Origin: CAYTEO01 sp964436825
GTDB lineage: Bacteria > Krumholzibacteriota > Krumholzibacteriia > LZORAL124-64-63
DNA: 37,055 bases
Assembly (NCBI GenBank): GCA_964436825.1
Contig: CAYTEO010000026.1
Coordinates: forward strand, 1 to 37,055
Direction: 5' to 3'
Shown: piece after piece, positions 22,962 through 31,152 of the stretch
Position numbering within the stretch: the first letter of the stretch is position 1
Layout of the letters: every line of letters begins with the position of its first letter
Notes under the pieces: generated by a model
Databases searched by the model: none
Told to the model about the DNA's origin: nothing
Seen by the model: the letters and a program-made list of their open reading frames with translations, nothing else
Position numbers and translations under genes: made by a program

Positions 22962-23854
22962 CTATCCCAGCCGGCGCCGCTTGAGCAGGTACGCCAGCAG
23001 GGCCCGGTCGAACGGCGTGTCGGTGGTCAGTTCCACCAGGTCGACCCCCTGGCGCCGGCAGCCGCGTCGCAGCTCGTCCCGCCAGGCGGCCACGCGCCGC
23101 CGGTACTCGCCCCGGACCTGGGCCGGTGTCACCTCGGCCGAGAGCCCCGGTCGCTCCAGGTCCTCGAGGCGGACGTCGTGGCGGAAGCCCAGGTCGATCT
23201 CGCGGGGATCGAGGACGTGGAAGACGACGACCTCGTGGCCGCGGTGGCGCAGGTGCTTCAGGCCGTCGAGGACGGACACGGGATCGTCGTGCAGGTCCGA
23301 CAGCAGCAGCATCAGGCCGCGGCGGGCGGAGCGCTCGGCCGTCCGGTGCAGGGCCGCCGCGACGGCCGTCCCCCCCGCCGGCTCGGCCCGCTCGAGCCGG
23401 GCCAGGACCGGGAAGAGCTGCCGCCGCACCGCCCGGGGCGGAACCGCGGCCAGGGGCCGGTCGGCGAACAGCTCCAGGCCGACGGCGTCGTTCTGGCGCA
23501 GCAGCAGGTAGGCCAGCGCCGCCGCCAGCATCCGGGCGTAGTCGAACTTGGTCGGGCGGCCGGGCGCGCCGGCGTAGGCCATGCTGGCCGAGGCGTCGAC
23601 CAGCAGCATCGCCCGCAGGTTCGTCTCCTCGGCGAAGACCTTGACGTAGTGACGGTCGGTCTTGGCGAACAGGCGCCAGTCGACGTGCTCGGCCGGCTCG
23701 CCGGGGATGTACTGGCGGTACTCGGCGAACTCCACCGAGAAGCCGTGGTAGGGACTGCGGTGCAGCCCGACGAGGAACCCCTCGACGACCTGGCGGGCGA
23801 TCAGGTCCAGCCGTCCCAGCCGGCCGACCTGCTCGGGAGTCAGCAGGGTCGGGC

Positions 23855-23858
<4 letters not shown>
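22962..23858 (-). CDS. DUF58 domain protein
   Basis: A 298-aa cytoplasmic protein of the DUF58 family, a degenerate VWA-like fold. Landmarks are 'EFAEYRQYIPGEP' (43-55), 'DWRLFAKTDR' (60-69), 'VKVFAEE' (72-78) and the metal-site-like 'DASAS' (88-92). It starts at a GTG (23858) that overlaps the moxR stop as GTGA; the frame continues upstream but without family similarity. DUF58 proteins are standard partners of MoxR ATPases, probably as their clients or adaptors. Confidence 0.9.
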
Positions 23859-24850
<992 letters not shown>

Positions 24851-24887
24851 GGTCTTCTCCCCTGTGGATGGTATTCGGTGCCCGGTC

Positions 24888-24916
24888 AATCTAGGCGAGG
24901 GGGTGACGGGAGACAA
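24888..24916 (-). promoter_or_regulatory. Promoter of the moxR operon
   Basis: TTGTCT (24911-24916) and TAGATT (24888-24893) on the - strand are spaced by exactly 17 bases, each with four of six consensus matches. It would start an mRNA with a leader of about 30 bases before the GTG of moxR. Confidence 0.4.
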
Positions 24917-24983
24917 CAGGGCAATGGCAGGGCCGGCGGGGCGACACCGCGTCCCGCCGGCTCGTGCCTCTCCGCGGCGGGGC

Positions 24984-25257
24984 CTATCGCAGCAGCAGCA
25001 GCTCGGCGACGCAGCGGCCGGCCAGATCGTAGATCCGCAGCCGCACGCCCTGCCGCCGCGGCAGCGTGAACGGGATCCGCACTCGCGGGTTGAAGGGGTT
25101 GGGGTAGGGCCGTCCCAGCAACAGCGGTCCCGCCACCGCGTCGGGCGGCACCGCGATGGTACCGGTGATCTCCAGGAACGTCAGCCCCAGCGGCGCGAAG
25201 CGGTCGGTGCCGCCGGCGGGGCCCGGGACGACGACGTAAGACAGCTCCTCGACCGTG
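24984..25257 (-). pseudogene. 3' fragment of a secreted protein with an FlgD-like C-terminal domain
   Basis: About 90 codons stay open on the - strand and end at TAG (24984-24986). The peptide includes 'VAGPLLLGRPYPNPFNP', then 'VRIPFTLPRRQGVRLRIYDLAGR', followed by a short tail; these are two separate runs of one small domain. 'YPNPFNP' and 'YDLAGR' are hallmarks of the FlgD Ig-like / sorting-type C-terminal domain of secreted proteins in FCB-group bacteria. No start codon or upstream domain exists: the frame continues only a few codons into IS-like DNA and hits TGA. The 5' part of the gene has been lost or lies elsewhere. Confidence 0.75.
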
Positions 25258-25272
25258 CCGCTGGAGGAGCTG
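25242..25272. repeat. 9-bp inverted repeat at the scar junction
   Basis: CAGCTCCTC (25242-25250) and GAGGAGCTG (25264-25272) are perfect inverted copies 13 bases apart. One arm belongs to the secreted-protein fragment, the other to the transposase fragment; both encode Glu-Glu-Leu in their own frames. The switch between the two sequences lies between the arms. Confidence 0.7.
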
Positions 25273-25492
25273 CAATCGGATCTGGACGCCTGGCTGGAGC
25301 GGTATAATCATCACCGTCCCCACCAGGAGAAGCGTTGCCAGGGGCGGACTCCCATGGAGACGTTCCTGGAGAATCTGCCGGCGGCCCGAGAGAAGATCAT
25401 CGACCGCCAGGAGAGTCAGCTGACAGTCGTGGGTTAGTCTGACAAAGGAGGTCCGGAAAGGGTAGCTGTCAGATCAAGTCGTGGTCACTACA
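25253..25492 (+). mobile_element. Right-end fragment of an IS481-family element
   Basis: The fragment runs from the truncated transposase to a probable terminal repeat. After the stop, a stretch with CTGTCAGATCAAGTC ends at 'CACTACA' (25492). Read inward this gives TGTAGTG, and IS481-family ends start with TGT. No left end is in the window, so the exact family and target duplication cannot be confirmed. Confidence 0.55.
25258..25437 (+). pseudogene. C-terminal remnant of an IS481-like transposase
   Basis: About 59 codons, ending at TAG (25435-25437), match the end of a retroviral-type integrase core: 'LEELQSDLDAWLERYN', then 'HHRPHQ', 'GRTPMETF'. The YN-x2-RPHQ pattern and the following G-x-TP are typical of IS481/IS3-group transposases. 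The catalytic Asp residues and everything N-terminal are absent, and a stop lies six codons upstream in frame. It cannot be active. Confidence 0.8.
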
Positions 25493-25599
25493 TTATAGCA
25501 CCTCCCACCGGAGCCGTGCACCATTCCACCGTTTTCACTTGCCCCCCGCAGCGCCCTGGCCGATCCTACCCGCGCACAGAGACCAGGGGGAGCACCACA

Positions 25600-26901
25600 G
25601 TGTACAAGCGATTCTACCGCAACATCGAGAACGTCCTGCGCCAGATCGACGACGCCCGCGGCGCCGAGCCGATGCTGCGCGAGACCCTGCTGGAGATCGT
25701 CGGCTGCTGCGCCGAGGAGTACGGCATCGAGAGCGGCCGGCTCTACAGGGAGCGGGCCGGCGACTACGTCCTGATCGAGAGCATCGGCGAGTACGGGGAC
25801 GAGATCATCGGCAAGACGGTCCCCAAGGACTACCCCATCATCCAGGAGATGGCCGACCGCCGCCTGGTGATGATCACCCCCGAGACCCCCGGCTTCGACC
25901 CCGACGTCGAGCAGCAGTTCACCCGGCTCGGCTACGCCGCCTTCCTGGTCGGACAGAACCCCTCCTACATCATGAGCTTCGGCGTGCGGCGGCGGGACGA
26001 GAACACCGAGGAGGACCTCCACTTCATCCTCGAGACCATCCGCGCCGCCGTCCAGCTCAAGCTGCGCCAGAGCGTCCTGGAGGACCAGCTCCGCCAGGCC
26101 CAGACCATCCAGCAGGGACTGCTGCCCCGGGAGATGCCGTCGCTGCCCGGCTTCGAGCTGGCGGCCGTCTCCTACCCCGCCGAGGAGGTGGGCGGCGACG
26201 TCTACGACGCCCAGCCCATCGAGGACGGCGTCGTCGGCATCATGATCGCCGACGCCAGCGGTCACGGCCTGCCGGCGGCCCTGCAGGCGCGCGACGTGAT
26301 GACCGGCCTGCGCATGGGCATCGCCAGCGAGCACAAGATCTCCACGATCATCCAGAAGCTGAACCGGGTCATCTACCAGAGCGGCCTGACCAGCCGCTTC
26401 GTCTCCCTCTTCTACGGCGAGCTGGAGGAGACAGGGACGATCGCGTTCATCAATGCCGGCCACTGCCCGCCGCTGCTGTTCGGCACCTCCGGGGGCGTCT
26501 TCGAGCTGCCGAGCAACGGGCCGGTCCTGGGTCCGTTGCCGGAGGTCAGCTACCGGCGCAGCTTCGCCAGCCTCCACCCGGGCGAGGTCCTGGTCCTGTA
26601 CACCGACGGGTTGATCGAGCACCGGCAGGACGGCACGACCGACCGCGACGAGGACACAGCCGCCCCGCAGTACGGGCTGGAGAGGTTGATCGCCTGCATC
26701 CAGACCCACCGCGAACGGGACGCGCGGGCGATCCTGGAAGCGGTCGTCGACGACGTCCGCCGCTTCGGGGGCGGCGCGCCGTGGGAGGACGACGTCACCC
26801 TGATGGTCGTCCGCCGCCTGCCCGAGGAGGCCTTCCATCCCCGCTCGGTCCTGGACCGAGTGCCCAGGCGGGAGGGATCCCCGCTGCGGAAGGTGGAGTG
26901 A
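25600..26901 (+). CDS. GAF domain plus SpoIIE/PP2C-type serine phosphatase
   Basis: A 433-aa signalling protein. An N-terminal GAF-like sensor (about 20-160) leads through a coiled coil ('LRQSVLEDQLRQAQTIQQG', about 155-173) to a SpoIIE-type phosphatase. The metal-binding aspartates are present in 'GGDVYD' (198-203), 'ADASGHG' (217-223), 'YTDG' (334-337) and 'WEDD' (395-398). Such RsbU-like enzymes dephosphorylate anti-anti-sigma factors in partner-switching circuits. No anti-sigma or STAS gene is adjacent. The GTG at 25600 is chosen for the GGGGAG site about 9 bases upstream; an in-frame GTG at 25516 lacks one. It is convergent with the next gene, 12 bases apart. Confidence 0.9.
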   Translation: MYKRFYRNIENVLRQIDDARGAEPMLRETLLEIVGCCAEEYGIESGRLYRERAGDYVLIESIGEYGDEIIGKTVPKDYPIIQEMADRRLVMITPETPGFDPDVEQQFTRLGYAAFLVGQNPSYIMSFGVRRRDENTEEDLHFILETIRAAVQLKLRQSVLEDQLRQAQTIQQGLLPREMPSLPGFELAAVSYPAEEVGGDVYDAQPIEDGVVGIMIADASGHGLPAALQARDVMTGLRMGIASEHKISTIIQKLNRVIYQSGLTSRFVSLFYGELEETGTIAFINAGHCPPLLFGTSGGVFELPSNGPVLGPLPEVSYRRSFASLHPGEVLVLYTDGLIEHRQDGTTDRDEDTAAPQYGLERLIACIQTHRERDARAILEAVVDDVRRFGGGAPWEDDVTLMVVRRLPEEAFHPRSVLDRVPRREGSPLRKVE

Positions 26902-26913
26902 ACGTCGACCGGC

Positions 26914-28470
26914 TCAGGGCCGCTCCTCCCGCCCGGTCCCGACGCGTTCCAGGCGGTAGAGCGCGTACGTCCACGGCCCCTGCTCCCGCAGGCCGACCCC
27001 GGCGATCGTGCAGGTCCGCAGCAGCTCGAACCGCACCCCGCCGACGACACGGTCGGTCCAGCGGGGAGGCCCGACGGTCCGGTCGAACAGGTAGTCCGGC
27101 GTCTCGATCTCGAGCCAGCGCCCGCTGGCGACCATCGCCTCGAACCCCATCTCCCGGCCCAGGGCGCGGACCCGGGGACTGACCAGGCCGGCCAGGTCCA
27201 GGATCCGCCGCTCGCCGGCGTAGCCCAGCGCCCCGATGTCCAGTGCGGCGACGACGGCATCCGGCGGCGTGTTCTCCCGCAACCAGCGGCCCGTGCCGGC
27301 GAAGCAGGCGTCGATGCCCCGGGAGAAGTCGCGGGCGTAGGGGACGACCCGCCCGACCAGCAGCGCCGAGTTGCCCAGGACGGCCAGCAGGGCGGATGCG
27401 GCCACGACCCGGCGCAGGCGGCGCGCGTCGGCCCGGGGGACGACCCGGACCAGTCCCGCGGCGACGACACCGCCGGCCAGCAACAGCGGCGCCTGCAGGG
27501 GCGAGAGGTAGCGGCTGATGGTCCAGACCTGCTTGACCGCGTAGCCCCCCACCAGGACGACGGCCCAGGTCACGGCGATCCCGGCCATCGCCACGGCGCG
27601 CGGCCCGAGGACGGGACCGCTGCCCGCCCGGCCGGCCCGGCGGCGCACCAGGTAGACCAGCAGGACCAGCAGCAGGGCCGGCCAGAGCCACCCCTGGACG
27701 GCGCCGATCTGCTCCAGCGACCGCCGCAGGTGGACCAGCAGGCTGTCCGGCGCCAGGTTCAGGCCGTAGCTCTTGGCCACGGCCGTGCCGGGAACGATCC
27801 GTCCGAACTCGCCGCGGGCGTACAGCAGCCACGGGCCGACCAGCAGCAGCCACCCGGCCGCGACCGCCAGCAGCGAGTGCGCGGTCGAGCGCCACGGCCG
27901 GCGCCGCCGCTGCAGCCAGAGCAGCCACGGCAACGCCGCCGGCGCCAGCAGGGCCAGCTCGGGACGGGTCAGCGTGGCCAGACCCCAGGTGCAGCCCCAG
28001 GCCAGCCAGGCGATCGGCCCGGTGGCGGCCACCGGTCCCAGCAGGACCAGCAGCATCAGCCGCGCCAGGGGGGTCTCCATCCCCGAGGCCGACCAGCGCA
28101 GGAACCAGGCATCGGCGGCCAGCAGCACCAGCAGCCCGGTCCGCCAGCCGACGGGGACGGGCAGGCGTGCCAGCAGCCGGTCCGCGGTCACCAGGACCAG
28201 GACGGCGACGGCCAGCCCCAGCAGCTTGGCCGCGAGCAGCGGCGCCACCCCCAGCTCCAGCAGCAGCGCCAGGCAGAAGACCCACAGCGGCGAGGTGGAG
28301 CCGTAGGTCGGTTCGCCCGGGTTGAAGGCGTACTCGCCCCGGGTCACCAGGTGGCGGGCGTAGCGCAGGTGGATCCAGGTGTCGTCGGTCTGGTAGTCGC
28401 GCAGCAGGACGGCGCCGGCCGCGAGGACAGCCAGCGCCAGCAACAGTCCCGTCCACCTTCCGCGCAGCAT
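26914..28470 (-). CDS. GT-C type integral membrane glycosyltransferase
   Basis: A 518-aa protein with about ten hydrophobic segments. The first (about 7-23) is followed by 'DYQTDDTWIHLRYARHL' with an Asp-Asp pair at 29-30, then 'FNPGEPTYGSTSPLW'. That arrangement, an acidic pair in the first periplasmic loop followed by a Gly/Ser-rich 'SPLW', is characteristic of the GT-C superfamily, close to AftB-like arabinofuranosyl or mannosyl transferases that use polyprenyl-phosphate sugars. The C-terminal ~140 residues are soluble and presumably periplasmic. Substrate and product cannot be told. The ATG at 28470 follows AAGGAG. No sugar-related neighbours are nearby. Confidence 0.82.
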   Translation of the reverse strand: MLRGRWTGLLLALAVLAAGAVLLRDYQTDDTWIHLRYARHLVTRGEYAFNPGEPTYGSTSPLWVFCLALLLELGVAPLLAAKLLGLAVAVLVLVTADRLLARLPVPVGWRTGLLVLLAADAWFLRWSASGMETPLARLMLLVLLGPVAATGPIAWLAWGCTWGLATLTRPELALLAPAALPWLLWLQRRRRPWRSTAHSLLAVAAGWLLLVGPWLLYARGEFGRIVPGTAVAKSYGLNLAPDSLLVHLRRSLEQIGAVQGWLWPALLLVLLVYLVRRRAGRAGSGPVLGPRAVAMAGIAVTWAVVLVGGYAVKQVWTISRYLSPLQAPLLLAGGVVAAGLVRVVPRADARRLRRVVAASALLAVLGNSALLVGRVVPYARDFSRGIDACFAGTGRWLRENTPPDAVVAALDIGALGYAGERRILDLAGLVSPRVRALGREMGFEAMVASGRWLEIETPDYLFDRTVGPPRWTDRVVGGVRFELLRTCTIAGVGLREQGPWTYALYRLERVGTGREERP

Positions 28471-28602
28471 GCCGCTCCTTCCGGTGATTCCCTCTCCCCG
28501 GACCGACCCGCAGCATATCCCCTGCCGTCGACGCGGACCACCACCGAGTCGCGGGAATGCCGATGTCCCCGGCCGCAGGGCACGGGGACGGGCTCCGCCC
28601 CG

Positions 28603-28702
28603 NNNNNNNNNNNNNNNNNNNNNNNNNNNNNNNNNNNNNNNNNNNNNNNNNNNNNNNNNNNNNNNNNNNNNNNNNNNNNNNNNNNNNNNNNNNNNNNNNN
28701 NN
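28603..28702. other. Scaffold gap (100 N)
   Basis: Exactly 100 N, the conventional length for a gap of unknown size. The 132 bases between the glycosyltransferase start and the gap, and the 10 bases between the gap and the pfk stop, show no gene. The real distance and any genes in the gap are unknown. Confidence 0.99.
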
Positions 28703-28712
28703 CCCGGTCGGC

Positions 28713-29867
28713 TCAGGTCAGGAACATCGGCATGCCGGCCACGTTCCGCACCCGCGGCCGGTACTCCGCCGTGTCGTAGTAGCGGTCCACGTCGACCCGC
28801 TTGGTCCCCTCCAAGACGGCGGTCAGCTCGATGGCCGTGTACCTGCCTTCCTGCAGCGCCGTCATCAGCCCCATCTTCTCCTCGAAGACGTGGTCCATGG
28901 CCATGTTGGCGAAGTTGAGGGCCACCATCCGGTCCAGGGAGTCGGGGGCGCCGCAGCGCATCAGGTAGGCCAGGGACTGGTACATGATGTCCTGGCCGGT
29001 CAGCTGCTTGACCCGGTCGGCGGTGTGCTTGCCGATCCCGCCCAGCTTCTTGTGGCCGTAGGCGTCCTCCTCGCCGCTCTCGATGATCGTGCCGCCGATC
29101 TCCTGGGCGCCCTCGCTGATGGTCAGGATGGCGTAGTTGCTGGGGTTCTCCCGCTTGTCGCGGGCCAGCAGCTCGGCCAGGCGCTGCATGTCGAACGGGA
29201 CCTCGGAGATGATCGAGCGGTCCACGCCGGCCAGGTAGCTGACGATCAGGGCCGTCTCGCCGCTGTTGCGCCCGAACAGCTCGATGATCCCGATCCGCTC
29301 GTGGCTGCCGATGGGCGTGCGGAGCTGGGTGATGGCGTCCACCGAGCGGGTCACCGCCGTCCCGAAGCCGATGCAGTAGTCGGTCCCGAAGACGTCGTTG
29401 TCCATCGTCTTGGGGATGGCCATGATCGGGAAGTCCTCCTGGTGGAGGCGGGCGGCGTAGCTGAGGGTGTCGTCGCCGCCGATGGCGATCAGGGCGTCCA
29501 GGCGCAGGTCGTCCAGGGCGGCCAGGACGTGCTCGGTGATGTCGAGCGGGTACTGCTGCCCCTCGCGGCGCAGGTGGTCGAACATGTCCTTCTCGCGCAT
29601 CCGGGCCGGGTTGGTGCGCGAGGAGTGCAGGAACGTGCCGCCGGTGCGGTCGATGGTGCGGACCGTCTTCCAGTCCAGCTTCATGACCCAGCGGCTGTTC
29701 CAGGTGGGCTCGCCGATGCGGTAGGCCGCCAGCGACTCCCAGCCGCGGCGCAGCCCGATGACGTCCCAGCCCTCCGCCAGGGCGCGGCGGACGACCTCCT
29801 TGATGGCCACGTTCAGGCCGGGGACGTCGCCCCCGCCGGTCAGGATGCCGATCCTCTTGACGCTCAT
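28713..29867 (-). CDS. pfp: 6-phosphofructokinase, probably pyrophosphate-dependent
   Basis: PFK phosphorylates fructose 6-phosphate to the 1,6-bisphosphate in glycolysis; PPi-using forms are reversible. The 384-aa protein has the phosphate-binding 'GILTGGGDVPGLN' (7-19). The donor site is 'GGDDT' (130-134), and the catalytic motif is 'PKTMDND' (152-158). In ATP-PFKs these read GGDG(S/T) and P(G)TIDND. Asp after GGD combined with the Lys is the published signature for PPi use, so PPi is predicted as donor. 'FGRNSG' replaces the usual MGR-x-x-G. The ATG overlaps the add stop (ATGA). The stop is only 10 bases from the gap. Confidence 0.88.
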   Translation of the reverse strand: MSVKRIGILTGGGDVPGLNVAIKEVVRRALAEGWDVIGLRRGWESLAAYRIGEPTWNSRWVMKLDWKTVRTIDRTGGTFLHSSRTNPARMREKDMFDHLRREGQQYPLDITEHVLAALDDLRLDALIAIGGDDTLSYAARLHQEDFPIMAIPKTMDNDVFGTDYCIGFGTAVTRSVDAITQLRTPIGSHERIGIIELFGRNSGETALIVSYLAGVDRSIISEVPFDMQRLAELLARDKRENPSNYAILTISEGAQEIGGTIIESGEEDAYGHKKLGGIGKHTADRVKQLTGQDIMYQSLAYLMRCGAPDSLDRMVALNFANMAMDHVFEEKMGLMTALQEGRYTAIELTAVLEGTKRVDVDRYYDTAEYRPRVRNVAGMPMFLT

Positions 29868-30934
29868 ACCTGTTCCTCCTTCACGTCACCGGCGACGGTG
29901 GTTGGTGCGTTCCCGTAGCGGCAGTGGCAGCCCTCGCGCAGGAAGGTGCCCTCGCACGACATGCGGGCCAGCTCGCGGACGTCGTTCTCGGACAGGCCGA
30001 ACAGCTCCATGGCCAGCAGGTACTCCCGCGACAGGGTCGTGGCCGAGACGGTGGGGTTGTCCGTGCAGAGGGCCACCTTCACCCCGGCCTCCAGGAAGCG
30101 GGGCAGCGGGTGGTCGGCCAGATCGTCGACGGCCCCGGTCTGCAGGTTCGAGCTGAGGCAGACCTCCAGGTAGACGCCGTCGCGGGCCAGGCGGCGGATC
30201 AGCTCCGGGTCGCGGCCGGCCGCGGTGCCGTGGCCGATCCGCTGGGGACCCAGGTTGTCCAGCGCCTCCCAGATGCGCTCCGGTCCCTCGCTCTCCCCGG
30301 CGTGGACGGTCCGGCCCAGGCCCATGCGGGCGGCCAGGGCGTAGGCGTCCTTGAACAGGACCGGCGGGAAGGGAGCCTCGGGGCCGGCGATGTCGAAGCC
30401 GACGACCCCGACCCGGGAGTGGAACTCCTCCTTCTCGCCCACGATCTCCCGCAACAGGATCCGGGCCATGTTGCCGCCGTGGCTGCGCATGGCGATGACG
30501 ATGATCCCGGCCCGGAAGTCCGGGTGCTCGTCGGCGAACTGGACCAGTCCCTTGCGGGTGGCGTGCAGCACCTGGCGGCTGGTCAGCCCGGCCCGGCGGT
30601 GGATCAGCGGGTTGATGCGCAGCTCCAGCAGCCGCACGCCGTCGGCGTAGGCGTCGGCGGCGATCTCGTGGCTGATCCGCTTGATGTTGTCGTAGAACTG
30701 GGTGTACTGCAGCGGGACGTGGAACTTGTCCAGGTAGTCCATCAGGGTCCGGTCACGCGACGGGTCCCACTGCAGGTAGTGGCGGAACTCCTCGTAGTCC
30801 AGGCCCGGCACGGCCGAGTAGTACTTCTCCGACAGCTCCCAGAGGGTCTCCGGCCGGATCGAGCCGTCGAAGTGGCGGTGCAGCTCGGCCAGCGGCAGGG
30901 AGCGGACGATCTCTTCGCGCTGCTGGGGGGTCAT
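29864..30934 (-). CDS. add: Adenosine deaminase family protein
   Basis: Adenosine deaminases convert adenosine to inosine in purine salvage. The 356-aa product has the zinc-site 'ELHRHFDGS' (His19, His21), 'HAGES' (211-215, with His211 and catalytic Glu214), 'RIGHG' (His235) and 'CTDNP' (Asp292). It reads as a TIM-barrel amidohydrolase of this family. Adenosine is the likely substrate, but adenine or a modified nucleoside is possible. The C-terminus has three extra Cys/His ('CHCRYG'). The ATG at 30934 follows GGAGG. It is co-translated with pfk. Confidence 0.9.
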   Translation of the reverse strand: MTPQQREEIVRSLPLAELHRHFDGSIRPETLWELSEKYYSAVPGLDYEEFRHYLQWDPSRDRTLMDYLDKFHVPLQYTQFYDNIKRISHEIAADAYADGVRLLELRINPLIHRRAGLTSRQVLHATRKGLVQFADEHPDFRAGIIVIAMRSHGGNMARILLREIVGEKEEFHSRVGVVGFDIAGPEAPFPPVLFKDAYALAARMGLGRTVHAGESEGPERIWEALDNLGPQRIGHGTAAGRDPELIRRLARDGVYLEVCLSSNLQTGAVDDLADHPLPRFLEAGVKVALCTDNPTVSATTLSREYLLAMELFGLSENDVRELARMSCEGTFLREGCHCRYGNAPTTVAGDVKEEQV

Positions 30935-30945
30935 GGCGCCTCCGG

Positions 30946-30966
30946 GGAAAACGGGGTCCGTTTTCC
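30946..30966 (-). promoter_or_regulatory. 9-bp hairpin at the 5' end of the add-pfk mRNA
   Basis: Perfect arms GGAAAACGG and CCGTTTTCC enclose a 3-base loop, 11 bases before the add start. The promoter at 30973-31001 predicts transcription to begin at about 30966, so the stem would form the very 5' end of the mRNA just ahead of the GGAGG site. It could stabilise the message or serve as an operator. Confidence 0.5.
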
Positions 30967-30972
30967 GGCGGA

Positions 30973-31001
30973 ACGATAGGCAGGAAAGGGCGGACTGTCC
31001 A
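30973..31001 (-). promoter_or_regulatory. Promoter of add-pfk
   Basis: TGGACA (30996-31001, five of six consensus matches) and TATCGT (30973-30978, four of six) are spaced by 17 bases on the - strand, directed at add. Confidence 0.5.
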
Positions 31002-31024
31002 CCCGGCGGGGCGAAAAGGGGGCG

Positions 31025-31055
31025 AAAAAGGGCCGCCCGCGCGGGGCGGGTGGCC
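31025..31055 (-). terminator. Terminator-like hairpin upstream of the add promoter
   Basis: On the - strand the stem is GGCC plus CCCGC pairing with GCGGG plus GGCC, with one mismatch and a 5-base loop, followed by CTTTTT. It lies between the add promoter and nadE, so it would stop leftward transcription before it reaches add. It seems to insulate the add promoter. No promoter was seen to its right on this strand. Confidence 0.5.
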
Positions 31056-31073
31056 GGTCGATGACGAATCCGA

Positions 31074-31102
31074 TCGACACGCCGACCGCCGCCGGTTACC
31101 AT
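31074..31102 (+). promoter_or_regulatory. Promoter of nadE
   Basis: TCGACA (31074-31079, five of six) and TACCAT (31097-31102, four of six) are spaced by 17 bases, giving a leader of about 44 bases to the nadE ATG. Confidence 0.4.
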
Positions 31103-31152
31103 CCACCGGGATCGGCTCAGCCCAGAAAGACAACCCCACGCCCGGAGGCACC

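Noticed and set aside
25437..25500. Intact IS element or composite transposon
   Set aside because: Only one end and ~59 codons of transposase are present; no left end or second copy was seen.
25600..26901. Sporulation gene (SpoIIE)
   Set aside because: Only the phosphatase domain is shared; the membrane part of true SpoIIE is absent and a GAF domain is present instead. No other sporulation genes occur. RicT likewise is not evidence of sporulation.
28471..28602. Promoter TATGCT box upstream of the glycosyltransferase gene
   Set aside because: A TATGCT is present on the - strand, but no acceptable -35 lies 16-18 bases away.
30935..31152. Purine riboswitch upstream of add
   Set aside because: The add gene made this worth checking, but none of the conserved junction bases of a purine riboswitch are seen, and the predicted leader is only about 32 bases.
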